Below, in pieces: positions 57,701 to 64,000 of a DNA stretch of 64,000 nt (position 1 is the stretch's first letter; each line of letters starts with the position of its first letter). The translations under genes and the position numbers were made by a program. A model generated the notes under the pieces. That model was not told where the DNA came from and did not search any database. It worked only from the letters and a program-made list of their open reading frames with translations. The stretch is from positions 24,652,967-24,716,966 of the forward strand of contig OY821744.1 of the NCBI GenBank assembly GCA_963682055.1, given 5' to 3'. The DNA comes from Primula veris. Taxonomy: Eukaryota > Streptophyta > Magnoliopsida > Ericales > Primulaceae.

Positions 57701-58289
57701 CCTCTCTCTCTCCGAAAAAACTGAAACTTTCTCTCTTTAAGTCCGCAAACTTATTACTAACAACATCCATTCGCATAAAATGTACATTAACACACAAGTT
57801 AATGATATGAAAACGCACTACGTAAAATCATCAACTTCACAATTCTCGCACTTTAATACATCGTTACAACTTGACATGCAACTTACACCTCATACACACT
57901 ATATCAATTTACACACGCATACAAACAACACAAAAATGCGAGAGATAACCCATCACGATACGTTATCCTAAAGCACCCGAGCGTCCTCGCATACTCTAGA
58001 ATTCCACATCGCTAAGGTATTCCTTCACACATACCGACGAAAGGTCCACCCACTAGTTTGGTGAGCCGGAATCAACAAGCGTCCTTATTGTCCCCAACTT
58101 GCCTCACATGTGGACTTTCCTTCCATCAACTAATACTAAACTCTAGCTACATGACTTAAGCTAAATGCAACCCCCCGTTTTAGAAAAAGTTTGAGTTTTT
58201 GGAAAAAGTTTTATGAAAATGATACGATGGATCTTGGTCCAATGGTTACCCATCTTTCCGTCGTCTCAAAGTATACAAGAACCTAGTTA
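57701..58289 (-). mobile_element. Leader (post-PBS) sequence of a chromovirus copy
   Basis: Lies directly after the primer-binding site on the minus strand and shows no gag frame. Its left limit is uncertain (between about 57700 and 57970). Confidence 0.4.
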
Positions 58290-58301
58290 GCTCTGATACC
58301 A
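58290..58301 (-). other. Primer-binding site (initiator tRNA-Met type)
   Basis: Minus-strand TGGTATCAGAGC, the usual plant PBS, three bases beyond the LTR end TGAGA (probably a changed TGACA). Confidence 0.75.
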
Positions 58302-58304
58302 ACT

Positions 58305-60202
58305 TCTCACGCCCCAAATTCCATAAACACGGATATCGAGGCATGACCTTTTTAAACAAAGGAAAACGAAACCTGTTGGTACAAAATTAAAATTTTAAAA
58401 GAAAAAGACTTGTGAGCTAAAAGGACAATTAAACAATAAATAAAATGTTTGCCAAACACGGCTACAAGACGTAATGATTTTAACAAAGTTATAAGAAAAA
58501 AAAAAACAACGAATGTAATTTGTCCGTATGCTACAACCTTAAAAAGATAGTCTAAGAAAAAGAAAACAATAGAAAGAAACCCCGAGCCCATGCGATATCT
58601 TGCTAATGCTCCTAACCAAACGCCTCAGCCTAAGTTGTACCTGAAATACAAAACTGTAACGGTGAGTGCCACGCACATACCTAGACGGGACAGCACCACA
58701 AATACCGTCACTCCATCCCATAAATGCAAGAACTCACAAACAACAACTACGATTATCAACGTATAAAAGAACTAATAATAACATCGAACAACGAAATAAA
58801 TTAAATAAACATCTATAGCAAACATGGACCTCTCATGCCATCTATCCCAGTCCGTAAGATAGGTCATTTCCTATCCCCTCGACCGTCTTCTGTCCCCGGA
58901 ATTAGGAAGAGACAGAGACCATTGCTAACATAAAAGTAGATTTAAAGTGCGCACTTGGACCTCTCATGCCACTCGTCCCAGTCCGTAAGACGAGTCATTC
59001 CCTATCCCCACGGCCGTCTTCTGTCCCCGGAATTAGGAAGAGACAGAGACCATTGCTAACAAAAAAATAAATAGAGTGCACACTAGGACCTCTCATGCCA
59101 CTCGCCCCAGTCCGTAAGACGAGTCATTCCCTATCCCCTCGGCCGTCTTCTTTCCCCGGAATTAGGAAGAGACAGAGACCATTGCCACTACAGCTAAATC
59201 ACAAGGCCTCGGCCAATAATATAAAACCATTCAACTAATCACATCTCATACGGTCTCGGCCAATAATATAAATTCATTCAACTAATCACATCTCATACGG
59301 CCTCGGCCAATAATATAAATCCACGCCAATAACACATACTCATACGTCACTTTGACGCAATTCAACAAAGCAAATAAGCATAGGTACTAGATTCACAACT
59401 AGCCAACCAACTCTATCAATATAAAATTCCATTCAGGCATTTTAACAAACACCTTGTATACGCAGTATAAAACCCATCATTATTCAACAATAATTTACCC
59501 AATTCTATCAACATGCATAATAACACAATCAACGCGTAAAACACGCAACCCATTAATATTCTCATTAATCCGAAGATAAAAGACTAAATCTTCAACCACT
59601 CCAAAATCAAATAAGTGAATTAAACGTACAACAAATAAACCCAATTATCAATTTAAGAACATAATAAGGCAAAACCCCCAAATTTATAATAAACACAAAA
59701 CCAAAACCTAACATACACCCTCGTCTAGGCGCAATGGATAACCCCCGTTACCTTAGAGCGTAGAGGAGATGCTTCCGGTATGAACCCGCTAACGTGGTTT
59801 CTTCTTCTTCTTCTTCTTCTCATTTTTCTCTCTTTTCTCTCTTGTATTTTGCTGGTTTTAGGTTTAAAGAATTGAAAGTGTACTGATTTTTTGTTTAGAA
59901 AAAACTGTTTTTAGATAGTTTGTGGAAGCGAACTATTTGGTCCACAAAGTTATAAAAGCTAATTATTAATCCAAAAATATTGTTTTACTACTCAAAAATA
60001 ACAAATCTTTAGAAACAAATCAATTGGGTCCTTTTTATTAGTAAAAATAGTAACAGGTTTTTAAAATAAAGTTTTTCGGAAGAGTTTCGGTTTTTGGCTA
60101 AAAATTAGTCGAGTGACCGGTTTTTGGTAAAATTTTGTATAAAACGTTTTTGGATAAATTAAATCATAAATAAAACCATTGATAAAAATACGAGATGTTA
60201 CA
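58305..60202 (-). repeat. LTR of a Tekay-like chromovirus (1.9 kb)
   Basis: Minus strand: starts TGTAACATCTCG at 60202 after the tract AAGGAGGGTTAGT (60203-60215) and ends GGGGCGTGAGA at 58305 before the PBS. It contains a 129-131 bp tandem repeat with three copies (starting about 58826, 58957 and 59086; ggacctctcatgcca each time), a 47-bp repeat with cggcctcggccaataatata (59205-59330), and a TTC microsatellite (59800-59820). Confidence 0.75.
58825..59330. repeat. Tandem repeats inside the LTR
   Basis: Three copies of about 130 bp with tcttctgtccccggaattag, then about 2.5 copies of 47 bp. Confidence 0.9.
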
Positions 60203-60762
60203 ACTAACCCTCCTTAAAAGAATTTCGTCCCGAAATTTCCTCTCTAAACAACAATACCCAGAAAAGATAAACTTACAATAAATAAGCCCATAAAAATTTA
60301 AACGTCCAATTCCTGTCATAATCTAAGAAATATAATATACGCAGGGTTCACAACTCGTGACAATTCCATAACTCAAATAAAATAAACTCCAGATAATGCA
60401 CCATATAAGAATAACCGCCTGTATACAATATCTAACAGAATAAAAGACAACAATGTAAAACAAGCGGCTGTAACATAAAAGAAAATAAAGTAAACTAAGC
60501 CGAGATGCTTCTACCTCAAATACTCACATGCTTCTAACTCAACAACTCCATAACATCTACAAAACTCAAATAAGGTAAACACCTATATGCAATATCAAAC
60601 ATGATAAAAGTCAACGCAACAACTCCGTAGACTCTAGGCGTTACCACAAAAATAAACCCCAAACTCTAGGCGTTACAACCCTTCCCCGATAAAAAAATTT
60701 CATCCCGAAATTAGAAAACATCTAAACGAACGTACCTAAAGAAAAGTCGAGATTAGGATACT
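60203..60762 (-). other. 3' untranslated part of the chromovirus with a doubled polypurine module
   Basis: AATTTCGGGAYGAAATT followed by a purine-rich tract and TTGTAAC occurs twice on the minus strand, near 60678-60715 (right after the chromodomain) and near 60200-60240 (before the LTR). gtaacgcctagagt is also repeated (60632-60678). Confidence 0.6.
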
Positions 60763-63700
60763 TCCTCTTCATCTCATCCTCGCGTTCCCAAGTTGCCTCC
60801 TCGACCCCGTGGTGTTTCCAAACCACCTTTATTAATCTAATCGTATTTCCTCTAAGTTACTTCTCTTGCACATCGATAATCCTCATAGGTCCCACTTCGT
60901 AGGTCACATCCGCACTAACCTCAATGTCCTCAAAGTCCACCACGTGTGAAGGGTCGTGATGATACTTTTTCAACATTGACACATGGAACACTGGGTGAAC
61001 CCCTGTCAACTTTGGTGGCAAGTCCAACCGGTATGCAACTTCCCCCACTCGGTCCACGATCTCAAATGGTCCGATAAATCTCGGGCTCAACTTCCCTTTA
61101 GAGCCAAACCTCATAATCCCCCTCCTGGGCGAAACTTGCAAAAATACTTGATCCCCCTTTTCGAATTTCAAAGGTCTCCTCCTCTTATCCGCATAACTCT
61201 TTTGCCTACTTTGGGCCGTCTCAAGCCTTTGTCGAATCAACTTAATCTTTTCTGTCGTTTCTTGAACCAATTGCGGTCCTAACATTTCCGCTTCTCCTAC
61301 CTCGGTCCAACACACCGGAGACCTACACGGCCGCCCGTATAAAGCCTCGAATGGTGCCATGCTAATACTAGCTTGAAAGCTATTATTATACGCAAACTCC
61401 ACTAAGGGTAGATGGCTCTCCCAACCTCCCTTGAAGTCATTCACACATGCGCGCAACATATCCTCTAGCACTTGGATAGTCCGCTCCGATTGTCCATCCG
61501 TTTGGGGATGAAATGCCGTGCTCATTGTCAACTTGGTCCCTAAGACATTTTGCAATGCGCCCCAGAACCTCGACACAAACCTCGCATCTCGATCCGATAC
61601 TATCGAAATTGGTACCCCATGAAGTCTAACAATTTCCTTGATATACTTTCGTCCCAAGATTTCCACCGAATTCGTCATCTTAATCGCAATGAAGTGGGCG
61701 GATTTGGTCAAACGGTCGACCACAACCCACACAGCGTCATTCCCACTTACCGATTTAGGTAAGTTGGTCACAAAATCCATTGCTATCCTTTCCCACTTCC
61801 ATTCCGCCACCGGTAAAGGTTGGAGCATACCCGCCGGCCTTTGGTGTTCCGCCTTCACTTGTTGGCAAGTTAGGCACTTACTAACATATGAAGCTACATC
61901 TCGTTTCATTCCGAGCCATCAAAATTGTCTCTTTGCATCGTGATACATTTTCGTCCCGCCGGGATGAACGGCTAATCGGGAGTGGTGAAACTCCTTTAAT
62001 ACCTCGTTCCTCATATTTTCCGTCACGTAAGTCCTTCCCTTAAATTGTAGTCCTCCATCGGTTCCTTTCGTCCAACCATTTAATCCTTCGCTATAACTCA
62101 TCTGTTTCTCATAGCTCTCCACTTTCTCGTCCCCATCTTGTGCTTCCAAAACCCTATTCACAAGTTCCGGTTGTACCACTATTGTGTACAAGGTCCCCAC
62201 ATTAACATGTCCCAACTCCAAGTCGAACTCGTTCACTTTTCCCATCATCCTCCATTCGTCGATCCCCACATGCGCTAAGGTCGCATGGGACTTTCGACTC
62301 AAAGCATCCGCCACTACATTGGCCTTTCCCGGATGATAGTGCAAGTCATAGTCGTACTGTTCCAAATATTCCATCCATCGCCGTTGTCGCATATTTAGAT
62401 CACGTTGGGTAAAAATATGCCCTAAGCTCTTGTGATCCGAGAACACTTCGAACTTTTCTCCGAACAGATAATGCCTCAATATCTTCAACACATGAACTAT
62501 TGCCGCTAGCTCTAGGTCATGAGTCGGATAGTTCTTTTCGTGAATCTTTAGTTGTCGCGAAGCATATGCGATAACCTTTCCGTCTTGCATCAAGACGCAA
62601 CCCAAACCTTCCTTCGAGGCATCACAATACACTTGGTAACCCTTCCCTTGCTCGGGAATAACTAGTATGGGGGAACTAGTCAACCGTTTCTTGAGCTCTA
62701 GGAAAGCTTTCTCGCAAGCTTCACTCCACACGAACTTCACCCCTTTCTTGGTAAGGTGAGTAATTGGAGTCGCTAACTTCGAGAAATCCTTGACGAACCA
62801 TCGATAGTATCCCGCTAAACCCAAGAAACTTCGAATCTCGAACACATTCTTCGGTTGTGCCCATTTCAAAACTGCCTCAATTTTCGTCGTGTCCACCTTT
62901 ACTCCTTCTTCCGAGATCACATGTCCAAAAAATTTCACCTCATTTAGCCAAAATTCACATTTGCTAAATTTTCCGTAAAGTTGGTGCTCTCTCAATGTGA
63001 GCAACGTTAAACGGAGATGTTCCTCGTGTTCCTCTCTTGAACTCGAGTAAATCAAGATATCGTCGACGAAGACCACTACGAACTTGTCGAGATACTCCTT
63101 AAATATCCGATTCATTAATTCCGTAAATGCCACTGGCGCATTAGTTAACCCGAATGGCATGACCACAAACTCATAGTGACCATACCGGGTCCTAAAGGCC
63201 GTTTTCGAAATATCCTCATCCTTCACCCTCAATTGGTGATAGCCTGATTGCAAGTCGATTTTAGAAAAGAACGTTGCTCCCTTCAGTTGGTCAAACAAAT
63301 CGTCAATTCGAGGTAGTGGGTACTTATTCTTAATAGTCACCCTATTTAGCTTCCGATAGTCGATGCACATCCTCATCGACCCATCCTTCTTTTGCACGAA
63401 TAAGGCTGGTGCCTCCCACGGTGACGTACTCCGCCTAATAAACCCCTTCTCTAGCAGTTCTTCTAACTGCTTACTTAACTCTTTCAACTCTGCTGGTGCC
63501 AAACGGTACAGGGAGATGGCTTTGGGTGCCGTTCCTGGTACCAAGTCGATAGAAAAGTCTAACCCTCTCTTCGGTGGTAACCCCGGTAGATCTTTCGGAA
63601 ACACATCTCTAAAATCGTCCACTACGCATGGCCACATCTCTACTTCCTCGTCGTTATCCACTATCGAGAGACTAGCCAAAAGACAAGACAGGTTGCCCAC

Positions 63701-64000
63701 AACCCGCTTGGAATAATAAGGAATGGAAGAAAGGGTAGCATCCCTTTCCCCACGAAAGAACACTTCATCTCCGGATGAAGTTGTAAGGAAAATTTTTCGT
63801 CGAACACAATCGACGAAAGAGTTGAAATGAACCAACCAGTCCATTCCAAGAATCACGTCGAATCCCGACATCTCGATAACAATTAAATCAAATATAAACA
63901 CGTGGTCCGCGACCACCATCTCACAAGCCCGACACACTCGGTCCAACACAACTCGACCCCCAACAGGAGTCTCTACAATAATCGGGTTCTCTAAAATCCC
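60763..64000 (-). pseudogene. Chromovirus (Tekay-like Ty3/gypsy) pol with chromodomain; two nonsense codons
   Basis: The frame enters at the window edge. In order: end of protease (DVILGMDWL), reverse transcriptase ([41 protein letters not shown], catalytic FVDDILIYS), RNase H ([31 protein letters not shown]), integrase with zinc finger (CLTCQQVK), DDE core (Asp in MDFVTNLP, Asp in SDRDARF, Glu in DGQSERTIQ) and a C-terminal [10 protein letters not shown] domain, then a chromodomain (VVWKHHGVEEATWERED). TGA (61921-61919) replaces the Trp in RQFW, and TAA (60859-60857) separates integrase from chromodomain. Otherwise no frame shift is seen, so inactivation is recent. The chromodomain of such elements guides insertion to heterochromatin (family knowledge). 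gag lies outside. Confidence 0.93.

Noticed and set aside
59720..59800. tRNA-like stretch in the LTR (gtctaggcgcaatggataac)
   Set aside because: No consistent cloverleaf or T-loop consensus could be fitted.

Overview
This is a plant nuclear window, probably from a eudicot. The evidence is long AT-rich intergenic DNA, U-rich introns with GT-AG borders, plant-type transposons (Tat/Retand and chromovirus Ty3/gypsy, FAR1-type MULE, PIF/Harbinger, Stowaway), and recognisable plant nuclear genes or relics: chloroplast Cu/Zn superoxide dismutase, oligopeptide transporter, HpcH/HpaI aldolase, ribosomal protein uL14, SKIP16-type F-box protein and a bromodomain protein. The species cannot be named from the sequence.

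Layout. 1-11797 is the 3' part of a Retand-like (Tat lineage) retrotransposon on the + strand: end of pol (integrase), a two-unit tandem array, then about 9 kb in which every credible reading frame lies on the opposite strand, and a short 3' LTR. The antisense part holds one spliced gene (positions 6460 down to 3986, perhaps 2406) with a PF04195-like N-terminus and coiled coils, then five intronless small coiled-coil ORFs (7196-11011), each with its own TATA box. 11798-12481 is intron 1 and exon 1 of a plastid Cu/Zn SOD gene (- strand) whose remaining exons would lie beyond the retrotransposon. 16.1-22.8 kb carries a decayed, partly duplicated bromodomain gene, a local segmental duplication and an 875-bp foldback. 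23.87-27.05 and 36.1-38.4 kb are two copies of a segment, each with an intact 84-codon secreted-peptide gene. Between them lie a nearly intact Harbinger transposase with two stop codons, a Stowaway MITE and other foldback elements. 38.5-47.3 kb holds a frameshifted 3' half of an OPT transporter, an HpcH/HpaI aldolase relic and several related repeats. 47302-51116 is a complete MULE with about 90-bp inverted ends and a perfect 9-bp target duplication; its FAR1-type transposase is broken. 51.6-52.1 kb is a two-exon uL14 relic. 53.8-56.3 kb is a SKIP16-like F-box gene lacking its usual C-terminal ApaG domain. 58.3-64 kb is a Tekay-like chromovirus on the - strand with two nonsense codons in pol and an LTR followed by a primer-binding site, so internal sequence lies on both sides of that LTR.

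Taken together this is a gene-poor, repeat-rich region with several genes in decay. The best candidates for something new are the antisense coding block of the Retand-like element (a spliced gene plus an array of TATA-driven coiled-coil minigenes) and the duplicated small secreted-peptide gene. Family names come from motif recognition by eye; no database search was run. Several relics differ from their families by 1-2 nt indels, so assembly error should be excluded before calling them dead.
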